Below are positions 24,019-31,702 of a stretch of DNA of 64,000 nucleotides, in pieces. Both the position numbers and the translations under genes were made by a program. Source of the DNA: Arachnia propionica (GTDB lineage Bacteria; Actinomycetota; Actinomycetes; Propionibacteriales; Propionibacteriaceae); NCBI RefSeq assembly GCF_003859805.1, contig NZ_RQZG01000004.1:62001-126000 (forward strand), read 5' to 3'. The notes under the pieces are model-generated. The model was not told the origin of the DNA and did no database searches. It saw only the letters and a list, made by a program, of their open reading frames with translations. The stretch's first letter is position 1. Each line of letters opens with the position of its first letter.

Positions 24019-24840
24019 ATGCTGCTCGACCACGTCATCGTGTCCCGCACGTCGTATCGGAGTGGTCGCACCTACGACATCATCATGTCGAACGTCTCCG
24101 TGGTGAACCACCTGCTCGATGAGGGAGCTGAGGGTGACGAACTGTCCCCGGAGGCGCTCGGCTCCTACCACGTCGACTTCTACGAGGCGCAGGTCGAGAA
24201 CGGTGGCATCGACCAGTTTGTCCACAACAGTGGCTGGGACCCGTTCATCATCGGACACGTGAGCAAGGGGCTGGAGTTGATGGGCGCCACCCGGCACGCG
24301 GAGCTGTTCGCCCGGGTCCAGCAGGTCATGGACTCGCTGTCCGACGAGGAGCGGGCCGCGATCTGGGACGACGGCGTGTTCGGCGACGACCGGGTGACGG
24401 CCTTCGACGTGCTCACCGACGAGTTCGTCGAGCTGAACGAGGAGGAGAGGTTGGAGACCCTCAACGCGGCCTTCCTCAGGGGACTGCCGAACCTCGAGGT
24501 GGTGCGGCGACGCGACCTGGAGGAGCGACTGGCGGGCGTCATCGCCACCATCCCGGACCTGGAGCAGCGGCTGGCCGAGCGTGCCGCGCAGGCCGAGGCC
24601 ACCAAGCCGCGCTTCGCCCGCGTCATCGAGGCGATCTGTGCGGACCGGGGCTGGGAGCTGGAGACCATCACGGCAGGGGATCCGACGGCCACCCATGACG
24701 GCCAGCAGGTCATCGGTTGGCACTTCCTCACCGATCACGGACATCACTGGATGATCGACCTCGGCGACCGGGCCGTCGTGTATGACACCGACGACAACGA
24801 GATCGGCGTCGTCGACGTCTCAGCGGTCCCCGGGGAGTGA
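24019..24840 (+). CDS. DUF4375 (DMP19-like) family protein, copy A
   Basis: A 273-residue protein with the DUF4375/DMP19 signature VENGGIDQFVHNSGWDP followed by GLELMGATRHAELF (residues about 60-95). In Neisseria the family member DMP19 is a DNA-mimic protein; for other members the role is unknown. The remainder is acidic and helical, with a C-terminal part (VIGWHFLTDHGHHWMIDLGDRAVVYD) that looks like a small beta domain. ATG at 24019 follows AGGAAAGGGA. The 3' end overlaps the convergent pseudogene by about 20 bases. A paralogue lies at 25641-26423. Confidence 0.75.
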   Translation: MLLDHVIVSRTSYRSGRTYDIIMSNVSVVNHLLDEGAEGDELSPEALGSYHVDFYEAQVENGGIDQFVHNSGWDPFIIGHVSKGLELMGATRHAELFARVQQVMDSLSDEERAAIWDDGVFGDDRVTAFDVLTDEFVELNEEERLETLNAAFLRGLPNLEVVRRRDLEERLAGVIATIPDLEQRLAERAAQAEATKPRFARVIEAICADRGWELETITAGDPTATHDGQQVIGWHFLTDHGHHWMIDLGDRAVVYDTDDNEIGVVDVSAVPGE

Positions 24841-25609
24841 GCGACGGAACTCGTCGTACGCCGCGATGAGCTGCTTCGCGTCGGCGCGGCGCACGTGCAT
24901 CGCGACGGTGAGGCCGGGGAGGACGAGGCGGTGGTCGTCCTCACGCTCCTCGATCCGCAGATCTGCCAGGTCGGCGGTGGTGACCGCGGTGCTGCTGACC
25001 CCGCGCAGGCCTACTCGGAACACCGTGATGCGGCCTCGTCCCGGGGTGATCTCCCATCTGAGGTCCTCCTGTCGTCGGAGGGCCAGCCACGCACCCCCAG
25101 CCGTGGTCGCGGGACAACACGCCGCGAAGGACCAACTGCTGCGGATGTGTTCCTTGTGGGTGACCTCCCCGAGCCGGGCGGGGTCGGCGATCATCCGGTT
25201 GGGTCGGGTGACGTCCATGGTGCAGTCGTCCCAGCGATACGCCTCCGCCAGCTCTGGTCCCGTCGAGATGTGGCACCTCGCACCGGGGTCGTCAGGGTGC
25301 CTCGAGCGGGTTCTGCTCGCGCTCCTGACATCATCGACGAGCCTGTGTCGTGTCCGCTGAGGCCCGTCGTGGTGAGTGTGCAGGCGACGGGTCCGTGCAC
25401 GGCAGGGCGTGCACACGCCAGGCTCAGTGCTGGCTCCACCCAGAGGACCCACAGCGCCAGGATGAGGGTGAACAGCCCTCCGATGAGGAAGAGCGTGATG
25501 TTCCCGGAGGCCGAGTGCAGGATCGAGGTCCGGGTCAGCTCGCCGTCGGGGAGGCGGCGATGATGAACCTGTCGCCCTCGACCCGGTGCTGGGTGACAGG
25601 TGGTTTCAC
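24820..25609 (-). pseudogene. frameshifted membrane-protein gene between the two DUF4375 genes
   Basis: Coding potential on the minus strand runs through three frames. A GTG at 25609 starts VKPPVTQHRVEGDRFIIAAS and hits a stop. A second frame, one base away at a GGGG run near 25550, continues GELTRTSILHSASGNITLFL then IGGLFTLILALWVLWVEPAL, a clear membrane helix. Near 25290 the coding signal moves again to a frame ending CHISTGPELAEAYRW...KQLIAAYDEFRRSLPGDR. Two frameshifts thus break one gene of about 260 codons with one membrane segment. Sequencing error at the G run cannot be excluded. Family not recognised. Confidence 0.6.
25554..25609. repeat. direct repeat, copy 1 (56 bp)
   Basis: 56 bases starting GCGGCGATGATGAACCTG and ending GGTTTCAC recur at 26425-26480 with three mismatches. 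Copy 1 is the 5' end of the frameshifted membrane gene, read on the minus strand. The two copies bracket DUF4375 copy B. Confidence 0.9.
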
Positions 25610-25640
25610 GGCATCATTGTGACGGCAAGGAGGTGGCGAC

Positions 25641-26423
25641 ATGCGTATCGGGGAGCACATCTGGCTCGGGTCGGAGACGGTGACGAGGGAGCGTGAGTCG
25701 GGCGATGACTGGGCACTGACCCACGCGAACACCCTTGCGGTGCGTGAGTTCCTGAGCTGTCGCGATGGTGGTGTCATCGATGCGGCCTTGCTCCACCCGG
25801 ACGCGGTGGGGGCCTGCGAGCTGGACGCCTTCATCGGTTTGTCCATGAGGGGAGGGCTTCTTGGACACATCTGGAACTCCGGCTGGGACCCCGACACGGT
25901 GGCGGAGGTGGAGCGGACCCTGGGCCGGGTCGGAGCGACGAGGCACCAGGAGGCCTTCCGAGCAGTCGTGGCCCGGATCGACGCGGTTCCGGAGGAGAAG
26001 GAGCTGCTGCTGGAGTGGGAGGTGCTCCCCGATGCCCTGGGGCGGGACCTGGCGGTGCTGTGGTCGTCCGAGATCGAGGGTGACCTGTTCGACGTCCTCG
26101 ACCTGAACGAGGCCTTCCTGGCGGGGCATCCGGACCTCGCCGTCGTGCCCGAGGCGGAGCTGAAGGTACTGCTGGCCGAGGCTGAAACGCTCCCGATGCG
26201 TCCCCGGCGCCCGGTGAGACGGTACGTTGCCGTGGTGCGGGCGGCCTGCGCAGCCGCAGGGTTGAAACTCGCGAGTATCCAGGAACGCGACCCTTACTTC
26301 TGCTTCGAGGGGGAGCCGCGACGCTCCGTGGCATTTCTGGCCAGCGATGGTCGACGGTACAGGGCGGTCATACTGGGGGATCAGGTAACGCTCGTGGACG
26401 ACGCGGGCGAGGAGCTTCGGTGA
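25641..26423 (+). CDS. DUF4375 (DMP19-like) family protein, copy B
   Basis: A 260-residue paralogue of the protein at 24019-24840. It keeps RGGLLGHIWNSGWDP and RVGATRHQEAF, corresponding to NGGIDQFVHNSGWDP and LMGATRHAELF in copy A, and has a similar C-terminal beta-rich end (VAFLASDGRRYRAVILGDQVTLVDD). The rest has diverged strongly. ATG at 25641 follows AAGGAGG. It is flanked by a 56-bp direct repeat, suggesting that the DUF4375/membrane-protein unit was duplicated and then reduced. Function unknown. Confidence 0.72.
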   Translation: MRIGEHIWLGSETVTRERESGDDWALTHANTLAVREFLSCRDGGVIDAALLHPDAVGACELDAFIGLSMRGGLLGHIWNSGWDPDTVAEVERTLGRVGATRHQEAFRAVVARIDAVPEEKELLLEWEVLPDALGRDLAVLWSSEIEGDLFDVLDLNEAFLAGHPDLAVVPEAELKVLLAEAETLPMRPRRPVRRYVAVVRAACAAAGLKLASIQERDPYFCFEGEPRRSVAFLASDGRRYRAVILGDQVTLVDDAGEELR

Positions 26424-26424
26424 A

Positions 26425-26480
26425 GCGGCGATGATGAACCTGTCGCCCTCGACCCGGTGCTGGGTGACGTGTGGCTTCAC
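26425..26480. repeat. direct repeat, copy 2 (56 bp), relic of the membrane gene start
   Basis: Copy 2 of the 56-bp repeat, beginning two bases after the stop of DUF4375 copy B. On the minus strand it encodes VKPHVTQHRVEGDRFIIAAS, against VKPPVTQHRVEGDRFIIAAS in copy 1. One of the three differences is synonymous (AAA/AAG). It is an orphan fragment of the same gene's N-terminus. Confidence 0.85.
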
Positions 26481-26536
26481 AGCTGACGGCTGGGAGGTCG
26501 TGCAGAGACGTGGAGAGGGGCAGTCACAGTTCATGC

Positions 26537-26572
26537 GTGCAAGTTGCACAACGAATTCAGACATGCTATACT
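26537..26572 (+). promoter_or_regulatory. promoter with palindromic operator for the secreted-peptide operon
   Basis: TTGCAC (26544-26549) and TATACT (26567-26572) are separated by exactly 17 bp, one of the best promoters in the window. The -35 box is the right arm of a perfect 13-bp palindrome, GTGCAA-G-TTGCAC (26537-26549), a likely repressor site. The transcript would start about 25 bases before the ATG at 26603. Confidence 0.75.
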
Positions 26573-26602
26573 GACGAAAAGCTCATGGGAGGAGGCGCTT
26601 CG

Positions 26603-26938
26603 ATGAAGAAGTCTGTCAAGTTCTGGGTTGGGAGCCTCGTCGTGGCTCTGGCGTTGTCGCTCGGGGGTGTGACCAACGCATCGGCGGCAGACCCGACCTG
26701 TCAAGTGCGTGCCTGGAAGTCCGCCAACAGTAAAGTCAGCACCACGAGGGTCTGGGCAGGTACCTGCCCGGGCAACGTGCAGGCGCGAGCAGTGCGCTAC
26801 TACGGAGGCCAGCCGCACAAGGCTGATGGGCAGCGAGCCCGTTACTCGGTGGCTGTCAAAGGGAACGGTACGGCCGCAGGCCACTACTTCCGAATCCAGA
26901 CCAGCAGCGGCAGCTGGGGCTCTTGGCAACATTTCTGA
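26603..26938 (+). CDS. small secreted protein, bacteriocin-like candidate
   Basis: A 111-residue precursor. MKKSVKFWVGSLVVALALSLG followed by ASA-AD is a clear signal peptide, leaving about 83 residues. The mature part is basic and aromatic, with two cysteines (TCQ and GTCPG), RYYGG and a C-terminal SGSWGSWQHF. ATG at 26603 has GGAGG upstream. The gene heads an operon with a lipoprotein, a peptidoglycan-binding membrane protein and an ABC transporter. That setting is like lactococcin-972-type bacteriocin loci, but similarity to lactococcin 972 is only slight (basic, W/Y-rich C-terminus). It may instead be a secreted signal or toxin. Confidence 0.65.
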   Translation: MKKSVKFWVGSLVVALALSLGGVTNASAADPTCQVRAWKSANSKVSTTRVWAGTCPGNVQARAVRYYGGQPHKADGQRARYSVAVKGNGTAAGHYFRIQTSSGSWGSWQHF

Positions 26939-26950
26939 AAGGTGGGCACA

Positions 26951-27610
26951 GTGGCACCGTACGTGCTGCGCAGTCTGCTGTGTGGCGCTCTGAGCCTCAC
27001 GGTCGGGCTCAGCGCGGGCTGCTCAGGGGTCTCCTCCACGAGCACCCCCTACGCTGATGATTTTCGGCAGGCCCGGGAGCTCGCTTCCTCCGACTTCGAG
27101 CGCGCCGTCCTGGAGGATGACAGGATCACCCGCGAGGAGTACGAGGAAGCAGTGCAGCGCTTCGTCGAGTGCGTCAGGGGCAAGGGAGTGAGCATCACCC
27201 CGGTCGAGAGGCACGGCTCCTACATCTACGAGAGCTCGGGCAGCATGGAGCACTACGACGCAGCCGCCGAGGAATGCGAAATCGGCACCACACGCCTGAT
27301 CGAGCCCCTGTTCAGTGAGGTACTCACAAACCCTGAGAAGCTCACCTGGGAAGAGGCGGTGGCTCGATGCTACGTGACTGCAGGCCTGGTGGAGGCCCCG
27401 TTCAGTGGGCAGGATCTCGTGCGCCTGCTGGAGGCTGCCGGCGGGATGCAGAAGATACCGGTGCACATGGATGACAACGGAGACGTGACCCACGTGGATG
27501 ATCCGGTTGACCAATCTGATGTCCCCATCGACCCGGCCGCCAAGGCGATCGAGGACTCGGAGGCGGCATCGAACTGCAAGGAAAACCCTGCCGCCGGCGG
27601 CCAGAGCTGA
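26951..27610 (+). CDS. lipoprotein of the ABC-transporter operon
   Basis: A 219-residue protein with a lipoprotein signal ending in the lipobox LSAGC (cysteine near residue 21). Much of the mature part is acidic and helical, including DDRITREEYEEAVQRFVECVRGKGV, a pattern I have seen in actinobacterial lipoproteins of unknown function. GTG at 26951 is chosen because AGGTGG precedes it; an in-frame GTG at 26942 lies within that site. It overlaps the next gene by one base (TGATG). It may bind the secreted peptide or protect the producer (inference). Confidence 0.75.
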   Translation: MAPYVLRSLLCGALSLTVGLSAGCSGVSSTSTPYADDFRQARELASSDFERAVLEDDRITREEYEEAVQRFVECVRGKGVSITPVERHGSYIYESSGSMEHYDAAAEECEIGTTRLIEPLFSEVLTNPEKLTWEEAVARCYVTAGLVEAPFSGQDLVRLLEAAGGMQKIPVHMDDNGDVTHVDDPVDQSDVPIDPAAKAIEDSEAASNCKENPAAGGQS

Positions 27611-28644
27611 TGGCCTCCGAAGCGCGCCTGACCACCCTCGTGCTCTCCTGGCTGGCTGTGGCCGGGGTGAGTGCGGGGGTGGTGTGGGTGAGCGCATTCC
27701 GGCCGATCACGGAGCCCACCGAGGCCGATGCGGTGGAGTCGTCGTATGAGCTGTCGCTCAGCGAATTCGCCGACGAGCGTACGGTGGAGGTCACCATCAC
27801 ACCTGAGGCCGGGCAGCCCCTCGTCTCACGCGCCGGTGGCACCATCACCGGCCTCGACTGCGCCCCCGGCGGTCAGTGGGTGCAAGGCTCCTCCCCCGCA
27901 GCCGTGAATGGGCAGAGGATACTGCTCCTGAACTCCGCAGCCCCGTGGTACCGCGATCTCACCCAGGACGACAAGGGCGAGGACGTGGCGAACCTCCAAC
28001 GGGCCATCAATGCGCTCGGTGCCGAGGTGGGTGTCACAGGCACGTTCGACAGCGCCACCCGCGCCGCCTGGAAGAAGGTGCTCACCGCTGCCGACCTCCC
28101 CGCGGGAGAAGGTGACTTCCTGCTCAGTCAGGTGGTGTGGCTGCCGGAGGCGGAGGTGACCATCACCGAGTGTCCGCTCGTCGTCGGGCAGGACGTGGCC
28201 GCCGGTGAGGCACTGGCGAAGGCCGGATCGGGCCGCTCGACGATGACCTTCACCCCGCCAGCAGACCTCTTCGACGGCCCCCGCACCCTCACCATCGGGG
28301 AAACCAGCATCGCACTCACCGACGACCTCCTGGTGGCCGACCCGACCGCCGTCGACGCCCTCCTGGCCACCCCAGAAGTGGCCTCCGCCATCCAACGGGC
28401 GAAAGGGGAGGCCGTGCAGCTCAGCGGCAGGCTGCGCCTGGCTGAACCCATCCCCGTCCACGCGGTGCCGCCGTCGTCGGTGGTCAAGGACGCCTCCGGG
28501 AGGGTGTGCGTGCTGAGCGGTGGGACACCGCACGCCGCAGAGGTGGTCAGTTCCGCATTGGGACTGAGCTACGTGCGCATCGACGGCGACCCGCCGTCGG
28601 CCGTCGACGCCCATCCCGCGAAGGAAGCCACGTGCGGCTCGTAG
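27610..28644 (+). CDS. membrane protein with peptidoglycan-binding domain, transporter adaptor-like
   Basis: A 344-residue protein with one N-terminal membrane helix (LVLSWLAVAGVSAGVVWVSAF). A HlyD-like beta segment comes first, then a peptidoglycan-binding-1 domain (GEDVANLQRAINALGAEVGVTGTFDSATRAAWKKV, about 115-155) and a second adaptor-like half. Such proteins act in the envelope with an adjacent ABC transporter. The start overlaps the lipoprotein stop by one base, and the 3' end overlaps the ATPase gene by 13 bases. Confidence 0.82.
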   Translation: MASEARLTTLVLSWLAVAGVSAGVVWVSAFRPITEPTEADAVESSYELSLSEFADERTVEVTITPEAGQPLVSRAGGTITGLDCAPGGQWVQGSSPAAVNGQRILLLNSAAPWYRDLTQDDKGEDVANLQRAINALGAEVGVTGTFDSATRAAWKKVLTAADLPAGEGDFLLSQVVWLPEAEVTITECPLVVGQDVAAGEALAKAGSGRSTMTFTPPADLFDGPRTLTIGETSIALTDDLLVADPTAVDALLATPEVASAIQRAKGEAVQLSGRLRLAEPIPVHAVPPSSVVKDASGRVCVLSGGTPHAAEVVSSALGLSYVRIDGDPPSAVDAHPAKEATCGS

Positions 28645-29237
28645 CCGACAGGGTCGGCCACCGGTTCCCTGGCCAGCATCCGCTGTTCACCGACGTCTCC
28701 TTCGAGCTCACACCAACCTCCCTCTACGGGATCGTGGGTCCATCCGGCTCCGGCAAGAGCACCCTGCTGTCCATCCTCTCCGGCGGACTCACCCCCACGG
28801 CAGGCAGCATCACGGCCGACGGCGTGGAGCGCATCGGGTGGATCATGCAGAACCCCGTCGGCCCCCCGCGCCGCACCGCCCTCGATCAGATCGTCCTCCC
28901 GCTGCTCGCCCGCGGATACACCCGTGCCGAGGCCGAACCTGAGGCCGAAGAACTGCTTCAGCGCTTCGGCCTGGGCGAGGTGGCGGGCCGAGAGTTCCGG
29001 AGGCTCTCCGGCGGCGAGGCGCAGCGGCTCTGCCTCGCCCGGGCCGTCGCCAGCAACCACGACGCGATCCTCATCGACGAGCCCACGGCGCAGCTGGACC
29101 GCGACACCGCCCACTCCATCAGCGACGTCATCCGCGAAATGGTCTCAAAGGAGCGCATCGTCGTGCTCGCCACCCACGATGAGCTGCTCAAGAAGCGCTG
29201 CGACGAGCTGCTGAACATCGCCGAGGAGAAACCATGA
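28632..29237 (+). CDS. ABC transporter ATP-binding protein
   Basis: A 201-residue MacB/LolD-type ATPase. Walker A is GPSGSGKST, the signature is RLSGGEAQRLCLARA and Walker B is AILIDEPTAQLD. GTG at 28632 follows AAGGA and starts the usual N-terminus VRLVADRVGHRF; the open frame extends further upstream without homology. It overlaps the adaptor gene by 13 bases and the permease gene by four (ATGA). Confidence 0.92.
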   Translation: MRLVADRVGHRFPGQHPLFTDVSFELTPTSLYGIVGPSGSGKSTLLSILSGGLTPTAGSITADGVERIGWIMQNPVGPPRRTALDQIVLPLLARGYTRAEAEPEAEELLQRFGLGEVAGREFRRLSGGEAQRLCLARAVASNHDAILIDEPTAQLDRDTAHSISDVIREMVSKERIVVLATHDELLKKRCDELLNIAEEKP

Positions 29238-30292
29238 GGTGGGGCTCGATCTGGTCAGAGGCGATGCGCAACGTCGCCTCGGGCACCACTCGTGCGATCC
29301 TCGGCGCGCTGGCGCTGATCATGATCCTCGCGGGCACCGTGGTGCAGGATGCGCTGGCCGTCCAGCACATCTTCGCCTCCCAGCGAGCCGTGCGCTCCGG
29401 CGGCGGCGCCACCCACGTCATCTCCGCCCCGGACGGCATCGACGGCGAGCGCTGCGTCGGACTCACCGGCCTGAACGGCGTGGCAGGCTCCATGGCGCTG
29501 CGCGAGGTGCCGGACAGGTTCGCCGTCCTCGCCTACCCGCACTCCAAGCCGTCCCTGTACGAGGTGGCCGGTGACGTCGTCGGCACCCTCGACGCGCACC
29601 CCTCGCAGCCCACAGGTGTGTGGCTCTCGGAGGCGATGGTCGGCCGATTCGGCATCCGCCCGCTCCCCATGGCCGATGGTGGCACGGCACACGTGGCCGG
29701 CACCTTCCCCTACCCCGACGACGGTCGCAACAGCCAGCTCGCCTCCGCCGCCCTCGCCCCCGTGCCGCCCATGGGTGTCTTCGACTCCTGCTGGGTCACC
29801 ATCTGGCCCCATGATCCCGAGAGTCTCGCCCTCCTCGAGACCGTGCTGCTCCCCGGGGTCAACGACGCCACCCGCCAACAGCTCAATCCCTCCTTCGGCT
29901 CCGCCACCAGTACCCTCGCGCTTCTGGAGCAGCGCCCCACCCGCTGGCTCCTCTCGATCGGTGCTGCCGCCGCCGCAGCCCTCGGCCTCGTGCTCATCCG
30001 CACCCGACGCGTCGAGCTGAGCCTCGCCCAACACCTGGGGGTGCACGCCACCCAGCAGCGCCTCCAGCTCGTGCTGGAAACCGCCTGCTGGGCGCTCCCG
30101 GCCGGCATCCTGGCCGCCGCAGTCAGCGTCGTCGTCACCACGGCAGGCACCACCGCGCCGGAGGCGAGCTGGCTCGTCGGGCACATCGGCACAGGCATCG
30201 GCGCCTGCCTCGCCGCCGCCATCGTCGGCAGCCACGCCGCGGCCCTGCTCATCGTCGAGAAGAAGCTCTACGCCTGGACGAAGGACCGGTAG
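29234..30292 (+). CDS. FtsX/MacB-like ABC transporter permease
   Basis: A 352-residue protein with one membrane helix at the N-terminus (RAILGALALIMILAGTVVQ), a large extracytoplasmic domain (about 45-220), and three helices at the C-terminus (WLLSIGAAAAAALGLVLI; LETACWALPAGILAAAVSVVV; IGTGIGACLAAAIVGSHAAAL). This is the MacB/FtsX topology. Last gene of the operon starting at 26603; coupled to its ATPase by ATGA. Likely moves or responds to the secreted peptide or an envelope stress. Confidence 0.82.
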   Translation: MRWGSIWSEAMRNVASGTTRAILGALALIMILAGTVVQDALAVQHIFASQRAVRSGGGATHVISAPDGIDGERCVGLTGLNGVAGSMALREVPDRFAVLAYPHSKPSLYEVAGDVVGTLDAHPSQPTGVWLSEAMVGRFGIRPLPMADGGTAHVAGTFPYPDDGRNSQLASAALAPVPPMGVFDSCWVTIWPHDPESLALLETVLLPGVNDATRQQLNPSFGSATSTLALLEQRPTRWLLSIGAAAAAALGLVLIRTRRVELSLAQHLGVHATQQRLQLVLETACWALPAGILAAAVSVVVTTAGTTAPEASWLVGHIGTGIGACLAAAIVGSHAAALLIVEKKLYAWTKDR

Positions 30293-30314
30293 CCCACAAC
30301 ACCCCCATGGCCCC

Positions 30315-30397
30315 AGTGCAGATGTATAGTCTGTAACAGTGCAGATGTATAGTCTGTGGTAGTGCAGATGTATAGTCTGTGGTAGTGCAGATGTATG
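30315..30397 (+). repeat. four direct repeats with 23-bp period upstream of ATPase locus 3
   Basis: AGTGCAGATGTATAGTCTGT starts at 30315, 30338 and 30361, and a partial copy (AGTGCAGATGTAT) starts at 30384: an exact 23-bp period. The full copies are nearly identical, with only the three bases after the core changing (AAC, GGT, GGT). Each contains TATAGT, a good -10 box. The fourth copy runs into the start codon of the ATPase gene. Confidence 0.93.
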
Positions 30398-31702
30398 GTT
30401 AAGGCGGTTTCAGTGCCTGTTCAAGCGGTTTTGGAGCAAGGGTATCGATGGCGGATCATCGACGATGAACTGGACGTCCTGCTCTCCGGTGTTGCTGCCG
30501 TCGCGCTGGATGGGCCCAAGGGAATCGGCAAGACGACGACCGCGCTGCAGCGTGCCGCGTCCATTCTCCGGTTGGATCGGGTGGAGGACCGAACAGAGCT
30601 GAAGGCCGACCCGGATGCGCTGCTGACCCGGCCGTGCCCGCTCCTCATTGATGAATGGCAACGGCTTGCCTGGGTCTGGGACTCAGTGCGTCGAGCTGTT
30701 GACGATGGGGCTGAGCCAGGGGCGTTCCTCCTCACCGGAAGCGCCACCCCAACAGGGGAGGTCACGCATTCGGGGGCTGGGCGGATCGTGTCGCTCAGGA
30801 TGCGACCGTTGGCGTTGCCCGAGCGGGGCATCGCCCACCCCACGGTGTCGCTGAGCGCACTGCTCGATGGCGAGGGGGCTGCCCTGGCGGGGGAGTGCCA
30901 GTTGAGGCTGCCGGACTACGTGGAGGAGATCGCCGCATCCGGGTTCCCGGGTATCCGGGGGCTGCCGCCTCGAGTGCGTCGAATCCAACTGGACTCATAC
31001 CTGACCCGTGCATTCACCCGTGACCTCCGCGATGAACAGGGGGTCAGGGTGAGGCATCCAGCGACACTTCGTGCCTGGGCACGAGCCTATGCCGCGGCCT
31101 CCTCCACCACGACCTCCTGGGAACACATCCGACATGAGGCCACGCCGGGTGACGGGGACCCACCCAGTCGAGCCACCGCAGTCACCTATCGTGACTGGCT
31201 CACCGCCTTGTGGTTGTTGGACCCGGTGGCCGCATGGCTGCCCGTGGGTGCAGGGCTGGGCAAACTCCAACAGGCGCAGAAGCACCAGCTTGCGGACCCG
31301 GCCCTGGTGATGCGACTGATGTCGCTCGACCCGGCGATGCTCATGCGGGAGGGGAGGGCGGCCCGCCACAGTGGGGGCCTGCTCGGCGCCCTGTTCGAGA
31401 GCCTGGCCACCCAGACGGTCCGTGTGCTCGCGCAGGCAGCGGAAGCGCAGACCTACCACATGCGCACCGCCAACGGGGCGCGTGAGGTGGACCTCGTGGT
31501 GGAGCGCTTCGACGGTCGTTGTCTCGGTATTGAGGTCAAACTCACGGCAGCGCCGGATGACGACGATGTACGTCATCTTCGCTGGCTCCGTGACAAGGCG
31601 CCTGACCGGGTTGCGGACGTGGTCATCCTCACCACGGGGTCTCGCGCCTATCGGCGTCGCGACGGTGTGGGCGTCATCCCGCTCGGTCTGCTGGGGCCGT
31701 GA
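30395..31702 (+). CDS. AAA ATPase with DUF4143 domain (iteron-associated locus 3)
   Basis: A 435-residue protein of a second subgroup of the family. Walker A is GPKGIGKTT (40-48), Walker B is PLLIDEWQRL, and the sensor is LLTGSATPTG. The C-terminal domain has AREVDLVVE...GIEVKLT (362-384), again the D...ExK core. The ATG at 30395 lies inside the fourth repeat; an alternative in-frame GTG at 30413 is possible. No Shine-Dalgarno sequence is seen for either. The TATAGT of the third repeat is 18 bases before the ATG. Its end overlaps the convergent exporter gene by 29 bases. Confidence 0.85.
   Translation: MVKAVSVPVQAVLEQGYRWRIIDDELDVLLSGVAAVALDGPKGIGKTTTALQRAASILRLDRVEDRTELKADPDALLTRPCPLLIDEWQRLAWVWDSVRRAVDDGAEPGAFLLTGSATPTGEVTHSGAGRIVSLRMRPLALPERGIAHPTVSLSALLDGEGAALAGECQLRLPDYVEEIAASGFPGIRGLPPRVRRIQLDSYLTRAFTRDLRDEQGVRVRHPATLRAWARAYAAASSTTTSWEHIRHEATPGDGDPPSRATAVTYRDWLTALWLLDPVAAWLPVGAGLGKLQQAQKHQLADPALVMRLMSLDPAMLMREGRAARHSGGLLGALFESLATQTVRVLAQAAEAQTYHMRTANGAREVDLVVERFDGRCLGIEVKLTAAPDDDDVRHLRWLRDKAPDRVADVVILTTGSRAYRRRDGVGVIPLGLLGP

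Noticed and set aside
26603-26938. Firm assignment as a lactococcin-972 bacteriocin
   Set aside because: The operon setting fits, but the mature sequence lacks a convincing match and has two cysteines; kept as candidate only.
30315-30397. Plasmid- or phage-type replication origin with iterons
   Set aside because: Period and copy number resemble iterons, but no replication initiator, DnaA boxes or AT-rich unwinding region are present and the neighbouring protein is an AAA/DUF4143 ATPase.
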